A stretch of 64,000 nt of DNA from Zestosphaera sp. (GTDB lineage: Archaea > Thermoproteota > Thermoprotei_A > Sulfolobales > NBVN01), in NCBI GenBank assembly GCA_038843015.1, contig JAWBSH010000002.1, positions 62,001 to 126,000 of the forward strand, given 5' to 3'. Positions within the stretch are counted from its first letter, which is position 1, and the number at the start of each line of letters is the position of its first letter. The notes beneath the pieces are model-generated. The model made no database searches. It saw only the letters and a list, made by a program, of their open reading frames with translations, and was not told the origin of the DNA. Both the position numbers and the translations under genes were made by a program. Positions 41,313 to 50,498 of the stretch are shown piece after piece.

Positions 41313-43678
41313 AACCCACCACCTCCCTTCTCTTTAATAGCCTTTAGTAACTTGTCTGGAGTCATTGGCAACTCATAAATCCTCACTCCCACAGCGTTAT
41401 AGACGGCGTTTGCTATAGCTCCTACGGCGGGATTCATCGCCGCCTCACCCAAGCCTTTAGCTCCAAAAGGTCCCGTAGGCTCGTACGTGTTGGCTAATAT
41501 TACCTTAAAGTCCTCAACATATGGAATGTCTTGAGCTGTAGGAATCTTATAATCTGTTATGAGACCCCTACTAAGTAACTCGCCGGTCTCCGGGTTGTAA
41601 GGAGTATCCTCAATGAAGGCCATACCCCAAGCCATGGCAAACCCTCCGTGCAGCTGACCCTCAACAAGGTCTCTGTTTATAGGCGTGCCTACGTCTGCTC
41701 CAGCAACTACCCTAACAGGTCTTACCTTACCTGTCCAGGTATCGACCTCTACCTCAACATAATAGACTGTGAAGCTCGGAGGAGCTGACGTGGCCCTATA
41801 AGAAACTACAGCAGCTATAGTACCCCAATTCCTTTGCCAGGCAGTCCTCGCCAGATCCTTGAGAGTTATCTTAACGTCTGGAGAACCCTCCACATAAATA
41901 ATCGTCTGTTTCATCTCCTCATCATATCTTATCTTTAAGGCCTCCGGATTAACGACTTTATTCAGTAACCTAGTTGCGTATTCAAATATCTTCTGCTTAA
42001 CTAACTGTGCCGCTCTCCTAGCAGCCTCACCGCCGACGTAAGTACCTCTTGACGCATGTGTACACACGTCGTAGGGAGTATTCTCTGTAGTAGCTGTAGC
42101 AAGACTTATTGACTCTGGAGGGACACCAAGTTCTTCAGCTATGATCTTGACGTGCGCGTCGAGAGTTCCTCCACCATGGTCTTGGAGGGCTGTTATATAC
42201 TCTAGTGTTCCGTCTTCATTTAATCTCAGAACAGCGCCGGAGTAGTCGATTACTTCACCTGATATAGGTCCTCCTGCGCCGGAAGTATGGAATCCTCTGC
42301 CAACACCTATCCCTCTCCTAAACCTCCCTTTCTTGTCTTCAGGTCTTCCTCTACTCTCCCAACCGATTAATTCTTTACCCTTAGCCAGCAGTTCTGGGAC
42401 GCCGTCAGACTTTATTACAGACCTGACAGTAGGTCCCTGACCCCAGAAGACGTCTCCTAATCCTACATAATTCTTTAACCTCAAATCAATTGGGTCTATA
42501 CCTAGCTTCTCAGCTAACTCATCCATAATGACCTCAACAGCCCAAGTCACTTCAGGAGCTCCATAACCTCTTAAAGCGCATCCAGGCACTTTATTCGTGT
42601 AGACTGCCTTACCTATGTACCTTATGTTCTTCCACTTATACAGAGAAACGAACCAACCTAGTGAAGTCCCTAGCAGGGGATATGGCTGGATTTGGTGAGC
42701 ACCTACATCAAGTATATTCTCAAACTCAGCACCAACTAACGTCCCATCTTTCTTAGCACCGACTTTTATTCTGAAGTGGAAAGTAAAGTTAGAATGGTCG
42801 AGCATGTCTTCCTCTCTAGTGTAAGCGAGCTTCACAGGCTTTCCAGCTTTAAGACATAACGCTACAGCTATGGGGACGAGAACATTCGTCTGTATACTCG
42901 ACCCGAAACTACCGCCTATCGGGACCTTAACTACGTTTATCTTACTTAAGGGGATCCCGAATATCTGATGGATAAGTATTCTCGTGTTATGTATTGTTTG
43001 CGTTGTCGTGTATATTGTTATCTTTCCATCAGCTTCAGGAACGCATAAAACCGCTTTCGGCTCTAGCTGCATGTGGTATCTCTTACCTGTCTTAAAGAAT
43101 CTCTCTATCACGATGTCAGCTTCCTTAAAAGCCTTATCAACGTCTCCTTCAACGTAGTTTAAGGTAGCAGCTATATTATTCTCTACCTTAATCCACTCAT
43201 CACCTTTCATTATCTTCTCGTGAATTGGCGGGCTTTCAGCACTCATGGCTTTAAACGGGTCTAACACCGGTTCGTAAACCCTCTCAACCTCAAATCTGAT
43301 TGACTCAGCAGCCTTCTGAGCTAGCTCCTCAGTCGGTGCGGCAACAGCGGCTATAGGGTCGCCGAGATACCTGGGCTTCTTAGTGAGGACGTAGTGATCT
43401 TTAAAAGTAACTTCATTTATGCTAACAAGTCTAGGGTTGAAAGGCTTCTGAGGAACGTCATCCGGAGTTATGACGACAGCACCTAGCCTCACAGCCTCGC
43501 TAACGTCAAAACTCTTAATGTCCGCGAAAGCATAGGGGCTCCTAACTATCCTGCCTATAAGCATTCCAGGAACCTCTAAATCATTAGTGAATTTAAGAAG
43601 ACCCTTAACCTTGACTAAGGCATCCTTCCTCAGAGTCTTTGAATTAATAAAGGAAACCTTAGCACTCAATTTAATCAT
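41309..43678 (-). CDS. Molybdenum hydroxylase large subunit (copy 2)
   Basis: A 789-residue molybdopterin subunit of the xanthine dehydrogenase family. GGSFGSSIQTNVLVPIA, GCALRGYGAPEVTWAVEVIM (the GAxRGYG loop of aldehyde/xanthine enzymes), DHGGGTLDAHVKII and GAKGLGEAAMNPAVGAI with the catalytic Glu are present. The GGxFGG motif is GGSFGS here, and QDHGGG replaces the GQG motif. This suggests a substrate different from copy 1. It starts at ATG 43678, or possibly TTG 43669, and leads operon 2. Confidence 0.9.
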   Translation of the reverse strand: MIKLSAKVSFINSKTLRKDALVKVKGLLKFTNDLEVPGMLIGRIVRSPYAFADIKSFDVSEAVRLGAVVITPDDVPQKPFNPRLVSINEVTFKDHYVLTKKPRYLGDPIAAVAAPTEELAQKAAESIRFEVERVYEPVLDPFKAMSAESPPIHEKIMKGDEWIKVENNIAATLNYVEGDVDKAFKEADIVIERFFKTGKRYHMQLEPKAVLCVPEADGKITIYTTTQTIHNTRILIHQIFGIPLSKINVVKVPIGGSFGSSIQTNVLVPIAVALCLKAGKPVKLAYTREEDMLDHSNFTFHFRIKVGAKKDGTLVGAEFENILDVGAHQIQPYPLLGTSLGWFVSLYKWKNIRYIGKAVYTNKVPGCALRGYGAPEVTWAVEVIMDELAEKLGIDPIDLRLKNYVGLGDVFWGQGPTVRSVIKSDGVPELLAKGKELIGWESRGRPEDKKGRFRRGIGVGRGFHTSGAGGPISGEVIDYSGAVLRLNEDGTLEYITALQDHGGGTLDAHVKIIAEELGVPPESISLATATTENTPYDVCTHASRGTYVGGEAARRAAQLVKQKIFEYATRLLNKVVNPEALKIRYDEEMKQTIIYVEGSPDVKITLKDLARTAWQRNWGTIAAVVSYRATSAPPSFTVYYVEVEVDTWTGKVRPVRVVAGADVGTPINRDLVEGQLHGGFAMAWGMAFIEDTPYNPETGELLSRGLITDYKIPTAQDIPYVEDFKVILANTYEPTGPFGAKGLGEAAMNPAVGAIANAVYNAVGVRIYELPMTPDKLLKAIKEKGGGGL

Positions 43679-43770
43679 CCCAAGACCTTAATGAACACGG
43701 GTAATTAAGCTTTATCGACGTGACACCCTCCAAACAGAACACAGAGTTCCAGGTCACGGACACCCTTCAA

Positions 43771-43841
43771 GCCTGACAGCACGAGACTCACATACGGTCT
43801 CTCTAGGAAGCTCGAGAGACCGCTCTCAACACTTCTCAGGC
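43771..43841. ncRNA. Nested hairpin, candidate structured RNA
   Basis: In the 311-bp divergent gap, GCCTGA (43771-43776) pairs with TCAGGC (43836-43841), and inside it GGTCTCTC (43796-43803) pairs with GAGAGACC (43814-43821). Large unpaired flanks separate the two helices, an arrangement reminiscent of an H/ACA guide RNA pocket. A convincing ACA box right after the outer stem is not seen on either strand (ACA begins seven bases after it on the plus strand), and no kink-turn is evident. The block is more GC-rich than its surroundings. Confidence 0.35.
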
Positions 43842-43955
43842 ACTCCCACACCAACGCAAAAACCTTAAAAACTTAACACACAGAAACTGTTTTCCCATAC
43901 TAAACTTAAGTCATTGAAGGCTCATACTGATGATTAGGTCTTGTGAGATTTATTA

Positions 43956-43988
43956 GTTCCGGTACGAAACTAAGTTTCGGTGCGGAAC
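43956..43988 (+). promoter_or_regulatory. 33-bp dyad directly in front of the ATPase start codon
   Basis: GTTCCG (43956-43961) and CGGAAC (43983-43988) flank a perfect inner dyad CGAAACT-A-AGTTTCG (43965-43979). The right edge is one base before ATG 43990, and a TATA-like GATTTATTAG lies at its left edge (43947-43956). Anything bound here would cover the transcription start and the initiation codon. The ATPase itself carries a C-terminal winged-helix-like region, so autoregulation is possible. Confidence 0.55.
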
Positions 43989-43989
43989 C

Positions 43990-45018
43990 ATGAAGCTATT
44001 CGACCTACAGCCTAAGTATAGTAGGAAAGATTTGTTTGATAGAACTAGAGAATTAAGTGAGTTGCATAGAGCTATTGACCGCGGCTATCCTATAGTCGCG
44101 CTCCTAGGGATTAAGCGTATTGGGAAGACTAGCGTTTTAAAGACTTTTCTCAACGAGGTGTACGGGATCTACGTTGATTTAAGAGGTGTCGTTAGGAGAG
44201 CTGATTTGGAAGTCAAGGTGACAGACTCTATAAGTAGTTCTTTAAGAAAAGTCAGAAAATTCGTGGAAGGTATCAGAGGAGTTAGTGTAGCTGGCTTCTC
44301 AGTAGAGATTAAGTGGAGAGGTAGTGACTCAGTAAGTCTTGCTGGACTATTAAGTGAGATTAACAAGAAAAAGAAAAGATTTGTCGTCGCTTTAGATGAA
44401 GTACAATCGGTTAAGCCCCCTCTCTCTGCTGAATTAAGAAACCTACTAGCTTACGGGTACGACAACCTAGAAAACATATCATTCATAGTAGCAGGGTCTG
44501 AGATTGGCATGTTACGTGATTTCCTAGGGTGTGAGAATCCCGGGTCACCGCTGTATGGGAGGTATATCTACGAAATACACATTGATAGATTCAGCGAGAA
44601 AGAGTCAAGAGAATTTCTTGAGAGAGGGTTTAGAGAGGAAGGTGTTGAACCACCTGCGGAAGTAATCGATCAAGCTGTTGAGTTCTTTGACGGAATAGTT
44701 GGGTGGCTCGTGTTTTTCGGTAGAAAATACGTTGACGGATACAGAGACATAGAAACCCTGAAGAATATAGCCGTAGAGCTCGCGCGTGAGGAACTAACCA
44801 AGCTAAACTATAGGGAGAGAGCAGTACTTAAAGCCATAGCAAGCGGACACAGAACGTGGAGTAGTGTGCGCAAACACGTAACAGAAAATTATGGTGTTAC
44901 TATACCTAAAGCAACACTAACTAGAATCGTGACGAAACTAGAACGTTTAAGCATAGTAAAGAACTACGAATTCCAAGACCCAGTCTATAGAGAAGCTTCT
45001 AAAAAATTAAGACCATAG
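43990..45018 (+). CDS. Archaeal ATPase (PF01637-type P-loop NTPase) with C-terminal wHTH
   Basis: A 342-residue STAND/AAA-like ATPase. An N-terminal FDRTRELSELHRAI precedes Walker A GIKRIGKTS (about 40-48); Walker B is FVVALDEVQ and the sensor strand SFIVAGSEIG. The C-terminal 80 residues look like a winged helix (RTWSSVRKHVTENYGV, KATLTRIVTKLERLSIVKNY). Such proteins are abundant and mobile in archaea, with unknown roles. ATG 43990 follows a 33-bp dyad. It is transcribed away from the hydroxylase operons. Confidence 0.88.
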   Translation: MKLFDLQPKYSRKDLFDRTRELSELHRAIDRGYPIVALLGIKRIGKTSVLKTFLNEVYGIYVDLRGVVRRADLEVKVTDSISSSLRKVRKFVEGIRGVSVAGFSVEIKWRGSDSVSLAGLLSEINKKKKRFVVALDEVQSVKPPLSAELRNLLAYGYDNLENISFIVAGSEIGMLRDFLGCENPGSPLYGRYIYEIHIDRFSEKESREFLERGFREEGVEPPAEVIDQAVEFFDGIVGWLVFFGRKYVDGYRDIETLKNIAVELAREELTKLNYRERAVLKAIASGHRTWSSVRKHVTENYGVTIPKATLTRIVTKLERLSIVKNYEFQDPVYREASKKLRP

Positions 45019-45506
45019 TTAGTCTCGCAACTTTATGAATTCCCTCCATCACGAGCTACTAAGTGTTTCTTCTCTCTGATCATTCCTTGTCTACTGCTTT
45101 AGGCTTCGCGAGTCATCTAAAATAGCTTGTCACAGTTTTTCTGAGTTCCTCACTGTAGTAGTCCGCGAGTCTTGGAAACGCGGGTTGCTAATCAGTTTAT
45201 TAAGGCATTAAGCTCCACACAATTTATCCGCTGGCTTATGCCTGACCTCATTAGGGACACTAAGATGTCTGGGGAGCCGGAAACAGCCGCTTACCCTGAT
45301 GGCGCGTATGTCTGTAGATTGTTGAGGCTTGATAAGTGTTTATTTAAGAACTTAACGTATGAAACAAGGAAAACATCAAAACTGTTTCAAGGATCTTAAA
45401 GCCTCAGGACTTAAGAGTACACAGCATAGACAAGCTCAGCAGGCCTAAAACGTCTGAGATAGGAGAATTTATAAGGCCGGATAAAGTAAGCTAGTAGGTG
45501 ATTTAA
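45019..45506. other. 488-bp intergenic region, no convincing gene
   Basis: Between the ATPase and stomatin genes. One frame (45172-45399, TTG start, 75 residues beginning METRVANQFIKALSS) stays open but shows no known family, no good Shine-Dalgarno and an even amino-acid mix, so I do not call it a gene. TTTATAAGG near 45469-45477 is a likely TATA box for stomatin. The region could contain a decayed gene. Confidence 0.5.
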
Positions 45507-46370
45507 TTGCCTGATATAGTGACTCTCATAGTTTTAGGCTTATTTGTGGTTGTCGTCCTCGTTATTATATTGACGCATTTAAAGATAGTGCCTGAGTATA
45601 AAAGGCTCGTCGTTTTCAGATTAGGAAAGATAATAGGTATTAAGGGTCCTGGGCTAGTGTTTCTGGTGCCCATAATAGACTCAGGTACTTGGATTGATTT
45701 AAGAGAGATGGTTCTTGATATACCTCCTCAGACCTGTATTACTAAGGATAACGCGCCCGTGAATATAGATTTACTAATATACATGAAGGTTTTCGACCCA
45801 GAACTTGCGGTTAAATCAGTTCAGAACTTCGTCATGGCGTCTACAGGTATAGCAGTAACTACGCTCAGGGCGATAGTAGGGGACTTGCTGTTAGATGATG
45901 TCTTAGCACGTAGAGACTACATAAATCAAACACTCAGAGCTAAACTAGATGAGGTGACTGACAGGTGGGGAATAAAGATAACTTCCGTGGAAATCAAGGA
46001 AATAAAGCCGCCGAGTGAGGTTCAGGAAGCGATGATTAAGCAGATGGCTGCCGAAAGGACTAAGAGAGCTATGATACTTGAGGCTGAGGGCAAGAAGCAG
46101 TCAGCAATACTTGAAGCTGAAGGCTATAGAGAGTCGAGAATCAAGAAAGCAGAAGGCGATATGCAGGCAGCAATACTTGAAGCCGAAGGAAAGAGGAGAG
46201 CCCTACTAGAGATTGAGGAAGCTGCTAGGCAATTAACTCATAACACACTACTCCTCAAGTATTACGAAACTCTTGAGAAGATAGCTGTTGCGCCGTCTTC
46301 AAAGATACTGATACCAATGGAGGTAAGCAAGTTCTTAACCAGAGTTAGTGAGTTTTTAGGGAAAGAATAG
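45507..46370 (+). CDS. Stomatin/prohibitin-like SPFH protein
   Basis: A 287-residue membrane-scaffold protein. One N-terminal helix (IVLGLFVVVVLVIILTH) precedes the SPFH domain (EYKRLVVFRLGKIIGIKGPG, DLREMVLDIPPQTCITKDNA, LDDVLARRDYINQTLRAKLD). After it comes an Ala/Glu-rich coiled coil with repeated ILEAEG units (about residues 190-235). TTG 45507 follows AGGTGA. Archaeal stomatins work with the NfeD/STOPP serine protease, here encoded at 48437 but separated by three unrelated minus-strand genes. Confidence 0.92.
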   Translation: MPDIVTLIVLGLFVVVVLVIILTHLKIVPEYKRLVVFRLGKIIGIKGPGLVFLVPIIDSGTWIDLREMVLDIPPQTCITKDNAPVNIDLLIYMKVFDPELAVKSVQNFVMASTGIAVTTLRAIVGDLLLDDVLARRDYINQTLRAKLDEVTDRWGIKITSVEIKEIKPPSEVQEAMIKQMAAERTKRAMILEAEGKKQSAILEAEGYRESRIKKAEGDMQAAILEAEGKRRALLEIEEAARQLTHNTLLLKYYETLEKIAVAPSSKILIPMEVSKFLTRVSEFLGKE

Positions 46371-46409
46371 CGTTGAAAAGAATAATTCATTTTTAGATTA
46401 TTAGTCTTC

Positions 46410-46880
46410 TCATTTAATAAGTTCTGGCCTCAAGTAGAGCTTCAGAGAAGAATTACTTAGATCAGGATACCTGACCTCAAGACATGCTAGAGCGCCTGGG
46501 CTTAAGTAAATTCTAAAACCGCCTAATAATTCTTGAATAACTTCTTCAAGGCTTGGTGAGTGACCGACTAGCATAACAACGTCCTTGTTGTCGAGACTCA
46601 TTGAGTTAAGTAAATGTCTGAGATTATCTAAACTAAAATACTCAGGCAGTAACTCATCCCTTTGAAGGACCTCACTAACTCCCAGAATCCCGGCCACTAT
46701 CTCAGCAGTTTCTAAAGCTCTCTTAAGAGGGCTGGAAACAACGTATCTAGGCTTTAGACCAAGAACACTAGCCACCTTAATTACTTGAAGACGTCCATCT
46801 TGAGTAAGAGACCTCTCGTCATCTGAGACTCCAGGCTTTTTAGGCTCGGCTTCGCCGTGACGCATTAGAGCGATTAACAC
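46410..46880 (-). CDS. sixA: Phosphohistidine phosphatase SixA-like
   Basis: A 156-residue histidine-phosphatase fold protein. LMRHGEAEP gives the RHG phosphate-binding motif with the catalytic His, SSPLKRALETAEIVA supplies the second Arg, and MLVGHSPSLEE the second His. Length and the GHSPSLEE block match SixA rather than phosphoglycerate mutases. The start is GTG 46880. The target in archaea is unknown. It lies on the same strand as pyrF-pyrE, 41 bp downstream. Confidence 0.85.
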   Translation of the reverse strand: MLIALMRHGEAEPKKPGVSDDERSLTQDGRLQVIKVASVLGLKPRYVVSSPLKRALETAEIVAGILGVSEVLQRDELLPEYFSLDNLRHLLNSMSLDNKDVVMLVGHSPSLEEVIQELLGGFRIYLSPGALACLEVRYPDLSNSSLKLYLRPELIK

Positions 46881-46921
46881 GAGTGCCTGCCCTCAGAACT
46901 TTTCAAGAGCTCTCTTAACTT

Positions 46922-47515
46922 TTATTTCTTTCTAAAAGCTTCTAAATACTTTATTATCTCCTCATACGTTGTCCCGTTAAGTAACCCGTCATTCTTTAAG
47001 ACGTTGAAGAGCTGGCGTGCCGTCATCACGTAATGATATCTCATCCCGAGAGCTCTTACCCTATCTTCAGCTCCTTGCTCTCTATCTACCACGACTAGAG
47101 CCCCTGTAGGAATAGCCCCCGAGTTTCGCAGTATCTCATATGTTTTTATTATTGAGTCACCTGTTGTGGCCACGTCGTCAACTATGAGTGAGGACTTACC
47201 CTCTACCTCTCCTTCAACCTGACTAAGCGTCCCGTGATCTTTTTTCTCGAGCCTGACGTAAGCCATGGGCTTATTAGTGACAGCAGCCACGAAAGCTGCT
47301 AGAGCCACTCCTGAAGTCGCTACACCTACTAAGACATCGTATTGTGATAAATCAACTTTCTTAGTCACCTCATATATTATCAGCTTCATTATTTTAGGAT
47401 AGCTGTATATCCTCCTCATGTCTATATAAAATGGTGACGTTATTCCAGAGCTTAAGACGAAAGACCCTATCTTAACAACACCTGCTTTGTATAGTTCGTG
47501 AATTAACTCCTGCAT
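46922..47515 (-). CDS. pyrE: Orotate phosphoribosyltransferase
   Basis: A 197-residue enzyme making OMP from orotate and PRPP. FVLSSGITSPFYIDMRRIYS, the catalytic loop RLEKKDHGT and the PRPP motif SLIVDDVATTGDS are all intact. It overlaps the pyrF 3' end by 13 bp, so the pair is coupled, and catalyses the last-but-one step after PyrD. Confidence 0.95.
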   Translation of the reverse strand: MQELIHELYKAGVVKIGSFVLSSGITSPFYIDMRRIYSYPKIMKLIIYEVTKKVDLSQYDVLVGVATSGVALAAFVAAVTNKPMAYVRLEKKDHGTLSQVEGEVEGKSSLIVDDVATTGDSIIKTYEILRNSGAIPTGALVVVDREQGAEDRVRALGMRYHYVMTARQLFNVLKNDGLLNGTTYEEIIKYLEAFRKK

Positions 47516-48183
47516 TCTCTAACCCTCTTTTCCTGCTCGTAAATAATCTTCTTGAGAGTCTCCTTAGGGTTTGAGGAACTAGTCACAGCCCGCCCTACTA
47601 TCTCGTAGTCGGCACCAGAACATATTGCACTACCTGGTTCGGCGCCCTGAGCACCAACACCTGGCGAGAGTATTCTTAATTCGCTACCAGCTAATTCTCT
47701 GACCTTACTAATTACTTCTCTCCTAGTAGCTGGTGCCACAACACCCCAGACACGTAGTTCCAAAGCCATGCTAACAAACTCACTCAAGTGTTTATCAATA
47801 AACTCTGTTGAACCCGGATGACTCATAGAAACCACTAATATCGGCTTAATCCCTAATTCCTCAGATTTTCTGACGAGAGAGTCTAGCGCTCCATACTTAC
47901 CAACAAAAGCGTGAGATATCACTGCATCTACGTCTGCATCCGCTAGGACCTCAACTACGTAAGACATGATATCTCCTATGTCGGCTAGCTTAAGGTCTGC
48001 TATCAGAGGCTTACTGCTCGCACTAAATAGGTCTCTCAACTTGCTTACTCCAGTTCTTAATACTAACGGAAGCCCTACCTTAAACGAGGAAACCAACTCC
48101 TCTAAGCAATCAACACGTTCTTTAACCCAGCTCTCGAGCTCCACCCTCGGTGGAGGGTCTAACGCTACTACTACTTTACTCAA
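47503..48183 (-). CDS. pyrF: Orotidine 5'-phosphate decarboxylase
   Basis: A 226-residue decarboxylase producing UMP. VVVALDPPPR at the start, SFKVGLPLVL, the catalytic IADLKLADIGD (KxxD) and LSPGVGAQGAEPGSA followed by IVGRAVTSSSNP are the OMPDC signature. The start is TTG 48183. It is first in the pyrF-pyrE pair. Confidence 0.95.
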   Translation of the reverse strand: MSKVVVALDPPPRVELESWVKERVDCLEELVSSFKVGLPLVLRTGVSKLRDLFSASSKPLIADLKLADIGDIMSYVVEVLADADVDAVISHAFVGKYGALDSLVRKSEELGIKPILVVSMSHPGSTEFIDKHLSEFVSMALELRVWGVVAPATRREVISKVRELAGSELRILSPGVGAQGAEPGSAICSGADYEIVGRAVTSSSNPKETLKKIIYEQEKRVRECRS

Positions 48184-48436
48184 ATGCCCACTTAAAAAAC
48201 TACAGAAAAGCTAATAAGCTTTTAGCCGCTCGTAACGACACTACTTAAATCAACATTGATAATCTTGAGTCTAGGAGGAAGTGAAGGCTCTACAGACAGG
48301 CTAGAATAGCAAGCTGAAGACTTTCCTTAATCTATCGCTAGGCGGGTGGAGCAGGCAGGATGTTATGAGGCGAGATTCTAGTTCTGTATTAGGTCTCTCA
48401 AATATATATGTTGCTGAAGCTATCTTATTTGGGACT

Positions 48437-49729
48437 ATGACGAGCATTACTTTAAAGTATAGCTTAGTTCTTTGGTCTGTTCTGTTTGTAGGGCTCATTA
48501 TAATTTCCACGACAACTTCTATAGCTTTGCCGCAGGGTAAAGTGGGTGTTGTTGCTGAATTGACATCAACTATTGATGGGGGTGCAGTCGAGGTTGTTTC
48601 TCGCGCGGTGAGCGAGGCTGTCAGCAGGTCTTCCATATTGATACTGTATATAGACAGTTATGGGGGGTACTTAGCGGCAGCCGACTCTATAATAAAGATA
48701 GTTATGGAGTCTGGAGTAACAACATACGTTTATATACCTCCAGGAGGTAAAGCTGCTTCCGCAGGGTCTTTAATAGCTTTGTTAGGTAGAAGAGTCTTCA
48801 TGGGTGAAGCATCAACTATAGGTGCTGCGCAGCCAAGTCCCTCAGACGAGAAAACTGTCAATTATGTTGCGGCCAGGTTTAGGTCTCTAGCTATTATAGC
48901 TTTTAAAGGTAACGAAACGTTAGTAAGAGTTGCTGAGGAATTCGTAACTAAGAATAGAGTTTTGAGCGCTGCTGAAGCAGTAGCACTAGGTTTTGCCGAG
49001 CCAGCTAATAGCTTAGAAGAAGTAAAGCAGCGGTTAGGACTTGACGAGCTAGTAGTAGTTGGCTATACTGCCTGGAACCACCTAATATCTGTATTCTCAG
49101 CACCTATAGTGAGCTCAATAGCTCTCATGGTAGGCATAGCCCTAATATTCGTTGAGTTCGTTCAAGCAGGTTTTCAGGGGTATGCAATCGCTGGTGTTAT
49201 TTTAATTCTAATCTCGCTATACGCTATGTCAGTAGTCCCCGTGAGTTTCTTCGCCCTCTCACTACTTGTACTAGGACTTATTCTCCTTCTCATAGAGATA
49301 CTGACCCCAGGATTTGGAGCTTTCGGTATAACCGGACTTATACTCATGTTTGTTGGAGTTTACGAAATAATAACTAGCGAGTCTTTCGGAATCCCGTCTA
49401 CATTACCACTAGCTGTTGCTACAGGCTTCGCAATGTTGGGAGGATTAATGATTTACATAGGTTACGAGGCTGGAAAAGCAAGAAGACTTAAGACCAAGAC
49501 ACTCCGTGAAAAACTAGTTGGTGAAGTCGGAGTAAGTAAGACTAGATTAACGCGTGAGACTCCGGGCGTGGTTTACGTGCTGGGTGAAGACTGGACAGCA
49601 TACTCTGTTGATGAAGTAATAGAGCCTGGAACTAAGGTTAGAGTAACTGATGTTAAGGGCCTGACACTCTATGTTTCCAAAATTGGTGAGTCCACTAATG
49701 AATCAAGAGCTAAACTACAAGAAAGCTAG
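48437..49729 (+). CDS. Stomatin-associated serine protease, long-form NfeD (STOPP)
   Basis: A protein of about 430 residues: a signal helix, a ClpP-like protease domain with the nucleophile Ser in GGKAASAGSLIAL and a Lys in DEKTVNYVAARF, then four to five helices and a C-terminal OB-fold NfeD domain (GEVGVSKTRLTRETPGVVYV). Pyrococcus homologues cleave stomatin. The frame is open from ATG 48365, but TATA-like AAATATATAT at 48400-48410 lies about 27 nt before ATG 48437, which begins a good signal peptide; a leaderless start there is likelier. Confidence 0.88.
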   Translation: MTSITLKYSLVLWSVLFVGLIIISTTTSIALPQGKVGVVAELTSTIDGGAVEVVSRAVSEAVSRSSILILYIDSYGGYLAAADSIIKIVMESGVTTYVYIPPGGKAASAGSLIALLGRRVFMGEASTIGAAQPSPSDEKTVNYVAARFRSLAIIAFKGNETLVRVAEEFVTKNRVLSAAEAVALGFAEPANSLEEVKQRLGLDELVVVGYTAWNHLISVFSAPIVSSIALMVGIALIFVEFVQAGFQGYAIAGVILILISLYAMSVVPVSFFALSLLVLGLILLLIEILTPGFGAFGITGLILMFVGVYEIITSESFGIPSTLPLAVATGFAMLGGLMIYIGYEAGKARRLKTKTLREKLVGEVGVSKTRLTRETPGVVYVLGEDWTAYSVDEVIEPGTKVRVTDVKGLTLYVSKIGESTNESRAKLQES

Positions 49730-50438
49730 AGAAGAATTGAGGAGGAGGATATGGGATTTAATGGAAGCAACTAACATAGCTAGATTTCCGAGACCGGTAC
49801 ATGGCAGAATACCGAACTTCGTGGGCGCTGAGCAGTCTGCGTTAAACCTGCTTAAACACGACTTAACTAAGGCAGTCAAAGTAGTTAAGGTAAATCCTGA
49901 TGCACCTCAAAGAGCTGTACGTGAGTTAATGCTTCGCACACACGTGAAAGTCGTAATGCCAACACCAAGGATATCAGAGGGCTTCCTACTGTTAGACCCT
50001 GACAAAATACCTGAAAACATGTACGGGGTAGCATCAACTATACAGGGAGCTTTCAAGTATGGTGAACGCGTAGACCTGCAAAACCTGCCAAGAATAGACT
50101 TAATTGTGGCTGGGTCTGTTGTCGTTGACGTGTTTGGCGGGAGATTAGGTAAGGGTGAGGGATACTCGGAACTCGAGTACGGGATTCTCATAGAATGCAA
50201 GAGAATCTCTCCTGAGACCCCGATAATGACGACAGTTCACGACATTCAGGTAATCACGTATAGAATACCGCTGGAGCCGTGGGACTTCACAGTCGACTGG
50301 ATAGTGACACCCACTAAAAGTATGCGGGCTAGAGGACCTAAAGTAAGGCCTAAAGGAATTCTCTGGGAGTACTTAGAAAAAGATAAGTTAGTGAAAATAC
50401 CCGTACTAGGAATGTTGCTGAAACAGGGAGGTTGCTGA
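49698..50438 (+). CDS. 5-formyltetrahydrofolate cyclo-ligase family protein
   Basis: A 246-residue archaeal member of the 5-FTHF cyclo-ligase/MTHFS family. RRRIWDLMEATNIARFPRPV, MPTPRISEGFLLLDP, DLIVAGSVVVDVFGGRLGKG, followed by the GxGYSELEYG block near residue 165, align with the nucleotide/folate binding regions. Archaeal members are longer than bacterial ones and their substrate (folate or modified pterin) is unproven. ATG 49698 after GGTGAG overlaps the NfeD gene by 32 bp. Confidence 0.82.
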   Translation: MNQELNYKKAREELRRRIWDLMEATNIARFPRPVHGRIPNFVGAEQSALNLLKHDLTKAVKVVKVNPDAPQRAVRELMLRTHVKVVMPTPRISEGFLLLDPDKIPENMYGVASTIQGAFKYGERVDLQNLPRIDLIVAGSVVVDVFGGRLGKGEGYSELEYGILIECKRISPETPIMTTVHDIQVITYRIPLEPWDFTVDWIVTPTKSMRARGPKVRPKGILWEYLEKDKLVKIPVLGMLLKQGGC

Positions 50439-50498
50439 GAAGCTATCCCGTATTGAGGGTCATCTAGCTACACTCTCCGAAACTCTTTAAGTACTTCC

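Noticed and set aside
35483-43678. Carbon monoxide dehydrogenase (aerobic Cox) operons
   Set aside because: Neither large subunit has the AYxCSFR loop of form I CODH; the loops look like aldehyde/xanthine-type hydroxylases.
45172-45399. Open frame of 75 residues between the ATPase and stomatin genes
   Set aside because: No Shine-Dalgarno, no recognisable family, no support beyond openness.
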